Translations under genes and position numbers: made by a program
Assembly: GCF_000233455.1 (NCBI RefSeq)
Contig: NZ_JH376422.1
Span: forward strand, 1,817-65,816
Length of the DNA: 64,000 nucleotides
Origin: [Clostridium] citroniae WAL-17108
Lineage (GTDB): Bacteria; Bacillota; Clostridia; Lachnospirales; Lachnospiraceae
Reading direction: 5' to 3'
Notes under the pieces: generated by a model
Databases searched by the model: none
Told to the model about the DNA's origin: nothing
The model's input: the letters and a program-made list of their open reading frames with translations, nothing else
In this document: positions 8,679 to 17,387 of the stretch, in pieces
Layout: each line of letters opens with the position of its first letter
How positions within the stretch are numbered: the first letter of the stretch is position 1

Positions 8679-8722
8679 TAAAAGGCGTTTAAATCCCATT
8701 TCTGGTTTTTAACGCCTTTTAA
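8679..8722. terminator. Bidirectional terminator between convergent genes
   Basis: AAAAGGCGTTTAA pairs with TTAACGCCTTTT around a short loop. A-run and T-run on either side serve both the AraC gene and the convergent enolase-superfamily gene. Confidence 0.8.
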
Positions 8723-8780
8723 ATACCTTCTCCCGGTATAAAGTTCTCAAACGGCTGCCGCCATATTACGTCTATATCCG

Positions 8781-9959
8781 TCAATCCACGGAAAACCGCT
8801 TCAGAACTTCCTCATTCACCTCAACTCCAATACCCGGTCCATCCGGAACCTTTACCATTCCGTTTTCCATTCTGACCCTTCCATATACAAGATCGTTTCG
8901 GAAAGGATGCTCTGATTTATCAAATTCGATCATCGGCTCCATGGGATTCAGACAAAGAGGGGTTGGCGGAAGGGACGCAATGTACTGCAGGGAAGCTGCC
9001 TGACCGATCCCCGACCCCCACACATGGGGGATCACCATGGTATTATATGCCTGAGCCATGGCTGCCACCTTTTTCATCTCGGTGATGCCGCCGCAGGAAC
9101 ACAGTTCCGGCTGCAGGATATCCAGGACATGGCCTGATATCCAGTGTCTGAATCCAATCTTTCCAAAGACATTCTCACCAGCTGCAATATAGGTGGACGT
9201 CAAGGTCTTTAACTCCTTGTATCCTTCCAAATCTTCAGGTGGAAGCGGCTCCTCAAAGAAATTCAGCTTTGCGTCCTCAGTCTCCAGGAGAACCCGCCTT
9301 GCAGTTCCTGCATTATATGCGCAGTTGGCATCCACCATCATAAGGACATCATCACCCACAGCCTCCCTAACCGTATGGACAAACTTGATATCATCCTTCA
9401 CATCAAACCCAATGACCAGTTTAAATGCCTTAAACCCGTCTTCCAAATACATCTTCGCCTCATCAATGGAATCCTGATAGGTAAAATTTTCCTTTCTGTA
9501 AAATCCGGTGGCATAAGGCTGGATCTCTGTTCTAAAGGCGCCGCCAATAAGCTTATGCACTGGTTTTTGTACTGCTTTTCCAATAATATCCCACAGTGCA
9601 ATGTCCACTCCGCTCATTGCATTCACGGCAATGCCTCCCTGGCCCACCTGACGGGTCAGATTATACATTTCCTCCCATAAAACTTCCACATCAAAGGGGT
9701 CTCTCCCAATTAACAACGGCTTTAACCAGCTGTCGATCGTGATCCTGGCGGGTTCCGGGGGCTGTGTGCCATGGCACATGGATTCTCCCCAGCCCACAAT
9801 TCCCTCATCTGTCTCAATTTTCACAATCACAGAGCAGCGCTCCTTGATAATCCCATTTCCATATGCGGTGGGATCTGCCAGTGTTTCACGAAGTGCATAT
9901 GTAATTACATCCCTTATTTTCATTTCTGTTTTAATGCCTCCAACTCTTAATTTTGTCAT
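8781..9959 (-). CDS. Mandelate racemase / muconate-lactonizing (enolase-superfamily) enzyme
   Basis: 392 aa. N-terminal capping domain, then a modified TIM barrel with metal ligands in MMVDANCAY (Asp), FFEEPLPPED (Glu) and AAGENVFG (Glu), and a conserved His in IPHVWGSGIGQAASLQ. Members abstract the alpha-proton of carboxylates, most often dehydrating acid sugars. The usual KxK base motif after strand 2 reads KLV (FKLVIGFD), so the second Lys is missing and chemistry may rely on the first Lys and the His. The ATG at 9959 lies twelve bases after the stop of the binding-protein gene and has AGGAAA upstream, so they form an operon: the imported compound is probably its substrate. Confidence 0.85.
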   Translation of the reverse strand: MTKLRVGGIKTEMKIRDVITYALRETLADPTAYGNGIIKERCSVIVKIETDEGIVGWGESMCHGTQPPEPARITIDSWLKPLLIGRDPFDVEVLWEEMYNLTRQVGQGGIAVNAMSGVDIALWDIIGKAVQKPVHKLIGGAFRTEIQPYATGFYRKENFTYQDSIDEAKMYLEDGFKAFKLVIGFDVKDDIKFVHTVREAVGDDVLMMVDANCAYNAGTARRVLLETEDAKLNFFEEPLPPEDLEGYKELKTLTSTYIAAGENVFGKIGFRHWISGHVLDILQPELCSCGGITEMKKVAAMAQAYNTMVIPHVWGSGIGQAASLQYIASLPPTPLCLNPMEPMIEFDKSEHPFRNDLVYGRVRMENGMVKVPDGPGIGVEVNEEVLKRFSVD

Positions 9960-9970
9960 TTGACCATTTC

Positions 9971-11209
9971 CTATGGCTCAAAATGCTGGAATGCCCCGTC
10001 TTTTACCTGGATAAAATGTGCTTTGCACTTTACATTATCTCCATTTCCGTCAAAAGCAACCTCACCTGTCACGCCGCTGTAATCCGTATTCGCCCGGAGC
10101 CACTCCACCAGATCCCGCCCTGTCAGGTCTTTTGCTTCCTTTGACTTTAAGGCTTCCGCCACCACATAGATGGAGTCATAGCATCCTGCCCCCCACTCAC
10201 CGGGAGCAAAGCCTGACAATTCCTTGTATGCCTCCACAAACCTCTGGACCTGTTCATTCTCCACCGTGGGGTCAAATCCACATACGGAAACAAATCCTTC
10301 TGCTGCCTCACCTGCGATTTCAATAAACTGAGGGTTGGACGCCCCTCCCAATGAGAAGATCTGGCCATCATATCCAAGAGAGCGGGCCTGCTTGGTAAAA
10401 AGTGCTGCCGGGGAATATTCCGACATAATGATAACACAGTCCGCTCCCTGATTCTTAAAGTTAGTTACATGGGCCGTGTAATCCTTCTCCGTGGTAGGGT
10501 TCACACAGGCTGTGGAAATAAACTCCATCCCATATGTATCTTCCAGATAACCTGTACAGTACTCATAAGAAGATACATCCGTGTCGCTAACCGTATAGAT
10601 GATGGCCGGTTTCTGGAACTTCATTTCATTTACGATCAGGTCACACAGCTGCGCCACATTTGCATTATCCCTGTAACTGACTCGCAGCAAATTCTCAAAC
10701 CCGTGCTGTGTCAGATGATCCGCTGTATTGATACCTGCGATAACAGGCAAATCCACTGTTTTATATACAGGGTAAGATGCCTGAGTCCCTCCGGAAGACA
10801 CCGTGGTCATAACAAAACGGTAACCGGGATCTGCAACAATCTTCTCTGCGCAGATGATCGTCTGATTGGGATTCAGCTGGTCATCATACACATCAAACTC
10901 CAGATTTTTCCCAAGGATTCCACCGGCTTCATTGATTTCATTTACAGCCAGCTGGATTCCATTCAGCTGCTGCGCTCCCTGGGAAGCCGCATCTCCTGTC
11001 ATGGGCCCTACCACAGCAAACCGAATGGTCCCTGCTTCCGTTTCCTGTGAAGCGGCTTCCTGCGAGGCTGATCCCTGTACGGCTGATTCTGCTTTTTTTG
11101 TAGTTTCTGACTTTTTATCAGACTGCACTGAAGCAGCCTTCTGACATCCTGTGCTGAGTACCATGGCCATAATGAGACATACCGAAACGCTAACAATCGC
11201 TTTTTTCAT
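9971..11209 (-). CDS. ABC transporter substrate-binding lipoprotein, LivJ/LivK type
   Basis: 412 aa. Signal peptide with lipobox LSTGC (Cys at about 22), a Ser/Ala/Glu-rich tether, then a periplasmic-binding-protein type 1 fold starting IRFAVVGPMTGDAASQGAQ, typical of the branched-chain amino acid family. This family also binds amides, short carboxylates and aromatic acids. It precedes an enolase-superfamily gene and is separated from the matching permease/ATPase operon (12416-16036) by a convergent AraC gene. Shared promoter motifs at 11341 and 16358 support joint control. Ligand unknown; an acid rather than leucine is suggested by the partner enzyme. Confidence 0.9.
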   Translation of the reverse strand: MKKAIVSVSVCLIMAMVLSTGCQKAASVQSDKKSETTKKAESAVQGSASQEAASQETEAGTIRFAVVGPMTGDAASQGAQQLNGIQLAVNEINEAGGILGKNLEFDVYDDQLNPNQTIICAEKIVADPGYRFVMTTVSSGGTQASYPVYKTVDLPVIAGINTADHLTQHGFENLLRVSYRDNANVAQLCDLIVNEMKFQKPAIIYTVSDTDVSSYEYCTGYLEDTYGMEFISTACVNPTTEKDYTAHVTNFKNQGADCVIIMSEYSPAALFTKQARSLGYDGQIFSLGGASNPQFIEIAGEAAEGFVSVCGFDPTVENEQVQRFVEAYKELSGFAPGEWGAGCYDSIYVVAEALKSKEAKDLTGRDLVEWLRANTDYSGVTGEVAFDGNGDNVKCKAHFIQVKDGAFQHFEP

Positions 11210-11340
11210 GATTACCTCCCCTTATTTTGTATCATAATTTTGCATCATAAGATTATTGTATTATTACAGCATAACAACAGCGTTAAACCATACGGCTATT
11301 CATTGATCCCATACAGGGCACATGCCGGCTTATCCCTGTA

Positions 11341-11383
11341 ATTATTCTGGATTATTTGTTGAATATTACCGTTTCGTCTGATA
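11341..11383. promoter_or_regulatory. Operator-like repeats upstream of the ABC binding-protein gene
   Basis: GGATTATTTGTTGAATATTA and the following CCGTTTCGTCTGAT match motifs found at 16358-16402 and 19148-19210. The consensus is roughly (A/G)YTATTTYGTY or ATTATTTSRT. It lies between the divergent binding-protein and AraC genes. Recognition by the AraC protein at 11438 is inferred. Confidence 0.5.
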
Positions 11384-11437
11384 CAATCATTATATCACGA
11401 GAAAGGAGAGGCATCACTCGGTGATATCCGCAATTAA

Positions 11438-12391
11438 TTGTACTATATCAGCGAAACATGCCAGTCACTTATGGACTATTATGATACCATCACCCGTGCC
11501 CCGCAGATAGGGGTAAACGAACAGCTGGAGGAGATCAGCCTTTCCAGTTCCGACCTCTCTCCTTACAGCATCTTCCTGGATGAATTTAAACAGCATTCAC
11601 TAACTACCTTTCAAAACCATTGGCACCGCTCACTGCAATTCAGTCTTGTGATTCTGGGGCAGGTCAAATATTCCATGGGCTGCGATGAGTATATACTGAA
11701 TCCCGGAGAGGGGATCTTTATCAACTCCAATGCACTCCACTGTGTCAACTCACTGGCCAAAGAAGACAGCTGCGCCATCACCCTGCATATGGACCCGTCT
11801 CTGATCAGCAGCCAGAGCGATATCCTTCTCTACACCAAATATGTTGCCCCGATCATCAATAATACCCTTTTTAAATGCATCGTGTTGCAGGAGGACTTTG
11901 CGTGGAAGTCCCAGGTTCTGGAGTCCCTGCGCCGTATTTTTGATGCGGAAATGCATCGGTGCACAGGGTATGAACTGTTTATCAAATCCCAGTCCTGCTC
12001 CATATGGCATCAGATCGTTGCCAATTCTCCCTCTATTCTGGATCAGGTTCAGACAGAAGACTCAATTGACAGCCAGAGAATACGGCTCATGTTGGATTTT
12101 ATCCATCATTCATACCAACAGAAGATAACCCTGTCTCAACTGTCCCATGTATGCAATATAAGCAAAAGCGAATGCGGGCGGTGTTTTCAGCGCATGCTTA
12201 ACATACCTCCCTTTGATTATATACTCCACTACCGCATAGAGGTTGCCGCCAGGCTGCTCAGAGATTCACAGACCACCATTTCCGAGATTTCTTATGGGGT
12301 GGGGTTCTCTGAGATCAGCTATTTTTATAAGCAGTTCAAACGCATAACCGGCTATACGCCAAAAGAATACCGACTGTTATGCCGGACATAA
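11438..12391 (+). CDS. AraC-family transcriptional regulator
   Basis: About 317 aa. The ligand domain contains HWHRSLQFSLVILGQ, and the C-terminal double HTH includes ITLSQLSHVCNISKSECGR and ISEISYGVGFSEISYFYKQF, ending in the usual TGYTPKEYR. The start is uncertain. TTG at 11438 follows an in-frame stop and has no close Shine-Dalgarno site; a well-placed GAGG precedes GTG at 11421 but in another frame; the next ATG is at 11471 without a site. A small indel near 11430 is possible. The gene is divergent from the binding-protein gene and convergent with the ABC operon, so it is the likely regulator of the split importer. Confidence 0.85.
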   Translation: MYYISETCQSLMDYYDTITRAPQIGVNEQLEEISLSSSDLSPYSIFLDEFKQHSLTTFQNHWHRSLQFSLVILGQVKYSMGCDEYILNPGEGIFINSNALHCVNSLAKEDSCAITLHMDPSLISSQSDILLYTKYVAPIINNTLFKCIVLQEDFAWKSQVLESLRRIFDAEMHRCTGYELFIKSQSCSIWHQIVANSPSILDQVQTEDSIDSQRIRLMLDFIHHSYQQKITLSQLSHVCNISKSECGRCFQRMLNIPPFDYILHYRIEVAARLLRDSQTTISEISYGVGFSEISYFYKQFKRITGYTPKEYRLLCRT

Positions 12392-12415
12392 CCAAAACTC
12401 AATTCAGCTTTTCAT

Positions 12416-12649
12416 CTAACGGTAAATACAAAATCTCACCAGCTGGTCCATATCCCCGGGATCCGAGGTCAGGATTTCCATCTCCTTAATCTCCCCTCCT
12501 GAGAAAAATGTGGCCAGAGACACACATTTGGTCAGCTGTGACTTCAGATTCAGCCTGTCCCCCTCCTCGGTGAGCAGTTCAACCCTGCCCTTACACTTGT
12601 CAACCGTCCTAAAAAATCCTTCAATGTCGTCAATCTTATAGAATTTCAT
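12416..12649 (-). CDS. Small conserved-looking protein, last gene of the ABC operon
   Basis: 77 aa, starting MKFYKIDDIEGFF with GAGGAGG upstream. Acidic, no signal peptide or membrane span, with a central VELLTEEGDRLNLKSQL segment. I recall similar ~75-aa clostridial proteins, some labelled polya polymerase in databases, but know of no characterised member; treat as unknown. It lies 40 bp after the LivF-type ATPase gene in the same direction, so it may modulate transport or metabolism of the imported compound. A longer reading to 12799 is out-of-frame noise from the ATPase gene. Confidence 0.7.
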   Translation of the reverse strand: MKFYKIDDIEGFFRTVDKCKGRVELLTEEGDRLNLKSQLTKCVSLATFFSGGEIKEMEILTSDPGDMDQLVRFCIYR

Positions 12650-12689
12650 GTTTCCCTTCCTCCTCAGACAAAATCTGTTTTTCGTACGC

Positions 12690-13397
12690 TTAAGCTCCGC
12701 CCAGATATGCTTCCTGGATGGCCTTGCTTGCCAGAAGGTTCTCCGCCGTATCGGAAGCAACCACATTACCGATCTCCAGCACATAACCGTAATCCGCAAT
12801 TCTCAATGCCTGTTTTGCATTCTGCTCAACCAGCAATATGGATGTGCCCTGGGCATTTACACCTTTAATGATATTAAACACTTCCTGGACAACGATCGGC
12901 GCTAATCCCATGGACGGCTCATCCAGCAAAAGCAGCTTGGGCCTTGCCATCAGTGCCCGGCAGATAACAAGCATCTGCTGTTCTCCGCCGGAAAGGGAAC
13001 CGGCCGGCTGGTTGCGTCTCTCCCTCAGCCTGGGGAAGGTGTTAAAATGATTTTCAATATCAGCCTCCACCCCGTTGTCCTTTCTTGTAAATGCTCCCAT
13101 TTTCAAATTTTCATAAACCGTTTGATTCTGGAATACTTTTCTTCCCTCCGGGCACTGGGAGATACCCAGGGTCACGATCTTGTCAGCTTCCATTCCTCCA
13201 ATCTCCCTGCCGTCCAGCGTAATACTTCCTGCCGCAGGTTTTAGGAGTCCTGAAATTGTCTTTAGCAGAGTACTTTTTCCCGCTCCGTTTGAACCGATCA
13301 GGGTTGTCAGCTTTCCGTCTTCCGCTGTAAAGGATATTCCTCTCAGCGCTGAAATCTCACCGTATTTTACAACTAAATCTTTTACCTCCAGAGCCAT
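12690..13397 (-). CDS. ABC transporter ATP-binding protein, LivF type
   Basis: 235 aa. Walker A GSNGAGKST, signature LSGGEQQMLVICRAL, Walker B LLLLDEPSMGLAP, and a switch His further on; length and the VEQNAKQAL segment match LivF. It powers the two LIV-type permeases encoded upstream at the cytoplasmic face of the membrane. Three bases separate it from the LivG-type gene, so translation is probably coupled. Confidence 0.95.
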   Translation of the reverse strand: MALEVKDLVVKYGEISALRGISFTAEDGKLTTLIGSNGAGKSTLLKTISGLLKPAAGSITLDGREIGGMEADKIVTLGISQCPEGRKVFQNQTVYENLKMGAFTRKDNGVEADIENHFNTFPRLRERRNQPAGSLSGGEQQMLVICRALMARPKLLLLDEPSMGLAPIVVQEVFNIIKGVNAQGTSILLVEQNAKQALRIADYGYVLEIGNVVASDTAENLLASKAIQEAYLGGA

Positions 13398-13400
13398 ATG

Positions 13401-14171
13401 CTATTCCTCCTCACTATTTCCCAGATAGGCTTCGATTACCTGAGGATCATTCTGCACGGCCACAGGCTCGCCCAATGTCAGCAGCTGGCCAAAATTCAGG
13501 ACGGCAATCCTGTGACAGAGACTCATCATGAATTTCATATTATGTTCAATTACCAGCACGGCCGGACCCTGTTTTCGTATCTCCTGGATCAGCATCATCA
13601 GTTCCATGGTTTCCTGCTGGTTCATACCTGCTGTAGGCTCATCCAGCAAAAGGAGTTTAGGTTCACTGGCCAGCGCCCTTGCGATCTCTACAAGACGCTG
13701 TGTACCGTATGGAAGGTTTCCGGCTGTCTCATCTGCGAATCTTTCAATCTTTAAAAACCGCAGTATTTCCATGGCCTTTTCAGACGCCTGTTTTTCAGCC
13801 TCTTTCTGTTTTTTGTTGTTCATGCAAATGGAAAAGAGATCTGTATGGACGTTTTTGTGCATCCCCACGGCTACATTTTCAAGGACCGTCATTTTTGAAA
13901 ATACCCGGATATTCTGAAATGTCCTTGCAAGTCCCTCCAAAGCATAGTCGGTTGTCTTTTTTCCGGTCATGTCTTTTCCGTTAAAATACACCTTGCCTGA
14001 ACTTGGCATGGAAAAGCCTGAAACCGCATTAAAAAGTGTTGTTTTTCCAGCGCCATTAGGCCCGATCAATCCAAAGATCTCATCCTCATAGATTTCCAGG
14101 GAAACATCGGAAAGCGCTTTTAGTCCGGAGAAATTTTTGGAAACATTTTCAATCTTTAATATTTCTTTCAT
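13401..14171 (-). CDS. ABC transporter ATP-binding protein, LivG type
   Basis: 256 aa. Walker A GPNGAGKTT, Walker B LLLLDEPTAGMN and the LivG-typical VIEHNMKFMMSLCHRI segment. The signature region reads LPYGTQRLVEIARAL, as is usual in LivG. It pairs with the LivF-type ATPase to form the heterodimeric motor. The start overlaps the end of the LivM-type permease gene by four bases (ATGA), indicating translational coupling. Confidence 0.95.
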   Translation of the reverse strand: MKEILKIENVSKNFSGLKALSDVSLEIYEDEIFGLIGPNGAGKTTLFNAVSGFSMPSSGKVYFNGKDMTGKKTTDYALEGLARTFQNIRVFSKMTVLENVAVGMHKNVHTDLFSICMNNKKQKEAEKQASEKAMEILRFLKIERFADETAGNLPYGTQRLVEIARALASEPKLLLLDEPTAGMNQQETMELMMLIQEIRKQGPAVLVIEHNMKFMMSLCHRIAVLNFGQLLTLGEPVAVQNDPQVIEAYLGNSEEE

Positions 14172-15148
14172 TCTTTCTTTTCCCCTTTCCTGAGTTTTAC
14201 ATATGCCATGATCTGATCCCTGATTCCGTTCACACCAAACAATCCATTGGGTGCAAACAGCATGAGGATAACCATCAAAGCGCCCATGAACAGGAGACGG
14301 AAATTGTAGAAGGATCTGGAGATTTCGGGCAGTACAGTGAGGATCACGGTTCCCACAATGGATCCGGGAAGGCTGCCCAGGCCGCCTAAGATGGGCATCT
14401 GGAGCATGATCAGGGACTCATCTATGGTATAATTGGTGGGCGATGCAAACATTGTATAATGGACAAGTGCGGCGCCTGCGATCCCTGTAAAAAAGGATGC
14501 CACTGCAAAGTTGATCATTTTATATTTCGCAACGTCAATCCCTGCATAAGCGGCAGCAATGGGGTCATCCCGCAATGCCATAAACGCTCTTCCCATTTTG
14601 GACCGCGTGATCCTGCGGATCACAATGTAACAAAGAATCAGCAGAACAAAATTAAAATAAAACATGGACTGATGGGTTGCAAATGTATATCCAAATAATT
14701 TAGGCCGTTCCGCCACAAAACCAAAGGCTCCGCCTGTCACCTTGATCCAGTTTTGAAGAATCAGCCGAACGATCTCACTGAATCCAATGGTGATTAATGT
14801 CAGATAGTCAAAGGAGGAGTACCTGCACAACATTCCCAACAGCAGCCCTAATAAACAGGCAAACAGTCCGCCGCCAATAAAGCTGATAATAAAGGGAACT
14901 CCCAGCCTGCTCATCATAATAGCTGAAAAATATCCGCCGATCCCGGCAAACGCCGATCTTCCAAAATCCAGCTGCCCTGAAAAGCCAACGATCAGGTTGA
15001 TGGAAAGGGCAATGATGGAATAGATCATAACATTGTTGATCACTTTTAACGCATATGTATTTTTAACAAATAACGGGATTGTACAAACTACAATCAGGAA
15101 TACCAATAAAACAGAATTTTTCCGTTTCAGTATGCTGTCCATTTTCAT
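14168..15148 (-). CDS. ABC transporter permease, LivM type
   Basis: 326 aa with 8-10 hydrophobic segments and the LivM motif pattern NLIVGFSGQLDFGRSAFAGI, plus the ATPase-contact loop around ALRDDPIAAAYAGIDVAKYK. AGGAGG sits seven bases before the ATG at 15148. It forms the membrane channel with the LivH-type permease upstream and lies 12 bp after it. Confidence 0.95.
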   Translation of the reverse strand: MKMDSILKRKNSVLLVFLIVVCTIPLFVKNTYALKVINNVMIYSIIALSINLIVGFSGQLDFGRSAFAGIGGYFSAIMMSRLGVPFIISFIGGGLFACLLGLLLGMLCRYSSFDYLTLITIGFSEIVRLILQNWIKVTGGAFGFVAERPKLFGYTFATHQSMFYFNFVLLILCYIVIRRITRSKMGRAFMALRDDPIAAAYAGIDVAKYKMINFAVASFFTGIAGAALVHYTMFASPTNYTIDESLIMLQMPILGGLGSLPGSIVGTVILTVLPEISRSFYNFRLLFMGALMVILMLFAPNGLFGVNGIRDQIMAYVKLRKGEKKE

Positions 15149-15160
15149 ATCTTCTCCTCC

Positions 15161-16036
15161 TTATATTTTTTCTGCAATCTGTGCAGGGAACATACCCTGT
15201 GGACGGATTAAGATAAAAATGATAAATATCAGCCATACAAAGGCATCCTTGTACGCAGATGACACGTAGGCTCCGATAAAGGTTTCCGCCAGCCCCAGCG
15301 CAAACGCTCCAACGATCGCACCCTTCAGGCTTCCGATACCGCCCCAGATGCTTGCCATCCAGGCCTTCATGGTACCATAGGCAAAACCAATCCCCATATA
15401 GATCATCTGGTAGTAGGAACAGAACAGAAGTCCTCCGATCACACCAAGGACCGCACCCAGGCCGTATACGATGGAAATCACCCGGTTGGCCGGTATTCCC
15501 ATCAGTGAAGCTGCCGGAATACTCTGTGAAATACCGATGATCGCCTGACCCCATTTGGTCTTTTTTAGCAAAAGTGAAATAACCATCATCAATACCAGGG
15601 AGATCATCAAAATATAGATCTGCAGTTTTCCTATGACGATTCCGCCAATACTGATACTGGACATATCAAAGATCCCCAGATTAAAATTGTAAGTCTCAGT
15701 CCCCCAGATCAGCTGTATCAGATTCCTCATGATATAGGCAATACCAACAGCGGAAATGGTGGGCGCCACACGCCCGGAATCCCGCAGCGGCCTGTATGCA
15801 AACCGCTCCACAATAACATTTAGGATAAACCCTGCTAAACATCCCAGTAAAATTGCCAGAATTGGATTACACCCCGTTCCAATCATGGAAAATACCACAA
15901 AGCATCCAACTGCATACACATCTCCATGGGCAAAATTCAGTTTTTCCAAAATACCGTAAACCATATTGTAACCAATGGAAAGCAGCGCATAGACGCTTCC
16001 AATACTCAATGCATTAACTAAATGCTGTAGAAACAT
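15161..16036 (-). CDS. ABC transporter permease, LivH type
   Basis: 291 aa, mostly membrane segments. LivH signatures include SIGSVYALLSIGYNMVYGI and FAHGDVYAVG near the N-terminus. The start has AAAGGAG well placed. First gene of the operon livH-livM-livG-livF-small protein. Its leader is unusually long: the nearest shared operator motif lies about 320 bp upstream and the hairpin at 16078-16172 falls between. Confidence 0.95.
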   Translation of the reverse strand: MFLQHLVNALSIGSVYALLSIGYNMVYGILEKLNFAHGDVYAVGCFVVFSMIGTGCNPILAILLGCLAGFILNVIVERFAYRPLRDSGRVAPTISAVGIAYIMRNLIQLIWGTETYNFNLGIFDMSSISIGGIVIGKLQIYILMISLVLMMVISLLLKKTKWGQAIIGISQSIPAASLMGIPANRVISIVYGLGAVLGVIGGLLFCSYYQMIYMGIGFAYGTMKAWMASIWGGIGSLKGAIVGAFALGLAETFIGAYVSSAYKDAFVWLIFIIFILIRPQGMFPAQIAEKI

Positions 16037-16077
16037 GATTACCTTTCTCCTTTCAAGATATATTAAATTTTAGTAAC

Positions 16078-16172
16078 TGTTCAGGACATACGATGTGAAA
16101 ATGGATGCAAAAACGGACTTATGAGCAAGCTTAACGCCCGCTTTTGCACCCATTTACCCGCCGTCCTGAACT
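16078..16172 (-). other. Long leader hairpin upstream of the LivH-type gene
   Basis: On the minus strand, GTTCAGGAC and the later AAATGGGTGCAAAA pair with TTTTTGCATCCATTT and GTCCTGAAC, leaving an internal bulge and a ~22-base loop. No T-run follows directly, so it is not a standard terminator. The stretch 16073-16108 is also about 80 percent identical to the 3' end of the GNAT gene at 37739, in the same reading frame (VLNSY then stop), so part of it may be a gene-end remnant. Confidence 0.5.
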
Positions 16173-16507
16173 GTTTCGTGTTTTATATGGTCTAAAATGC
16201 CGAACCCTTCTGATCTCCCCTTTCCGGCAACCATTCTCATGATCAGATTCATCTGATTTCCCAATGGATTGCTGCATTTTAGCCAAATTGCTTTCTGATC
16301 TTTCATTATCACGCATTATTTTATCAGATAATTATATCAAAGTACATTACATTAACTGACTATTTTGTTGCAATACTTGCTATTTATCCGATTATTTCAT
16401 CTGATAAATGTTATATACGTGCAGAAAGCGCCGATCCCGAATCCGGAATTGACGCTTTCTGTATTGATATCCCTATCCTAACTTCACCCTTTTTAATAAA
16501 ATTATCT
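16173..16507. other. Intergenic region upstream of the ABC operon, no confirmed gene
   Basis: It holds the operator-like repeats at 16358-16402 and an open frame of 50 codons (16154-16306, minus) lacking any ribosome binding site, which I do not accept as a gene. A short hairpin at 16421-16462 (CAGAAAGCG with CGCTTTCTG) may end the CAP gene but has only a weak T-run. Confidence 0.4.
16358..16402. promoter_or_regulatory. Operator-like repeats upstream of the ABC permease operon
   Basis: GACTATTTTGTTGCAATA begins at 16358 and CGATTATTTCATCTG at 16389; the ATTT cores are 32 bp apart, about three helical turns. The same words occur upstream of the binding-protein gene (11341) and the second NhaC gene (19148). 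AraC control is inferred. Confidence 0.5.
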
Positions 16508-17221
16508 TTACTGGATAAACAGCTGTGTCCAATAATCTACCCCTGCCCCATTCTTATAATGCCCCACTCCAATGGAGGTATAATTTGCATTCAGGATATT
16601 GGCCCTGTGGCCGGAACTGTTCATCCATCCTTCCATTACCTGCTGAGGTGTGGTCTGACCATAGGCAATGTTCTCCCCTGCTCCCCTGAAGCTCACCCCT
16701 GCTTCGGTCAGCGCCGTGTTAAAACTGCTTCCGTCAGGCCTGGTGTGGGAAAAGGATTTTTCGATCTCCCTGGCCCTGGTCTGGGCAGCGTTTGCAGCTT
16801 TACTGTTCACGGTCAGCGGTGACAGGCCGGCTTTGGCTCTTTCCTCATTCACCAGCTTTACCACCTGGTTTGCAAATGCATCCTGGCTTCCATCAGTCTC
16901 CGGCTGATCCGGTGTGGTGTCACCCGGCTGGTCCGGCAGCATATTTCCCGGCTGGTCCGGAATTGGGAACTCGGGAAGGGGAAGGCTGTTATCCGGTACA
17001 TTGGATCCCGGTATATTCACTCCAGGAAACTGGATTCCCGGAAGATTGATGCCTGGCAGGATCTGGTCGCAGTTAGCTCCGTTCATAGTACCGCCGATCA
17101 CAACCACCTTTCCTCCTGGAATGTTGTATGTACCGGTTGCAGCATACGCGGTTGCAGGGATCGCTCCCGCTGCTGCCAAGGTAGTTGCTGCTGTCAGTAG
17201 GCAAATTGATAATTTTTTCAT
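16508..17221 (-). CDS. Secreted CAP/SCP-domain protein (YkwD-like)
   Basis: 237 aa. A Sec signal peptide ends near TAYAATG (about residue 28). A linker of about 70 residues follows, rich in Pro and built of short PG-I/V-x-P repeats and three PDQPG/PDQPE units. The C-terminal CAP domain (about 115-237) has the expected His in SFSHTRPDG, Glu in GAGENIAYG and GWMNSSGHRANIL. Such proteins are exported and surface-associated; enzymatic role in bacteria is unsettled. It stands alone between the ABC operon and the second NhaC gene. The repeat linker suggests wall-spanning or flexible anchoring. Confidence 0.9.
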   Translation of the reverse strand: MKKLSICLLTAATTLAAAGAIPATAYAATGTYNIPGGKVVVIGGTMNGANCDQILPGINLPGIQFPGVNIPGSNVPDNSLPLPEFPIPDQPGNMLPDQPGDTTPDQPETDGSQDAFANQVVKLVNEERAKAGLSPLTVNSKAANAAQTRAREIEKSFSHTRPDGSSFNTALTEAGVSFRGAGENIAYGQTTPQQVMEGWMNSSGHRANILNANYTSIGVGHYKNGAGVDYWTQLFIQ

Positions 17222-17387
17222 GGTATGTTCCTCCTATTGTTACATAAATATTACATTTTTGTTACAAAAGGATAATACCACATAATTAATGGAAATACGT
17301 TAGGAGATAGATGGTAATTCTGGAAACCATTACTCTATCTGATCCATTTTTAAGGTGTAAGGAATATCAATCAAAAAGCGATATCTA

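Noticed and set aside
12650..12799. N-terminal extension of the small protein at the end of the ABC operon
   Set aside because: It overlaps the ATPase gene in another frame and an excellent ribosome site marks the shorter start.
16131..16316. 61-codon open frame and a 50-codon frame upstream of the ABC permease operon
   Set aside because: Neither has a ribosome binding site, and the region is a regulatory leader with a hairpin. The second has plausible composition but no recognised relative.
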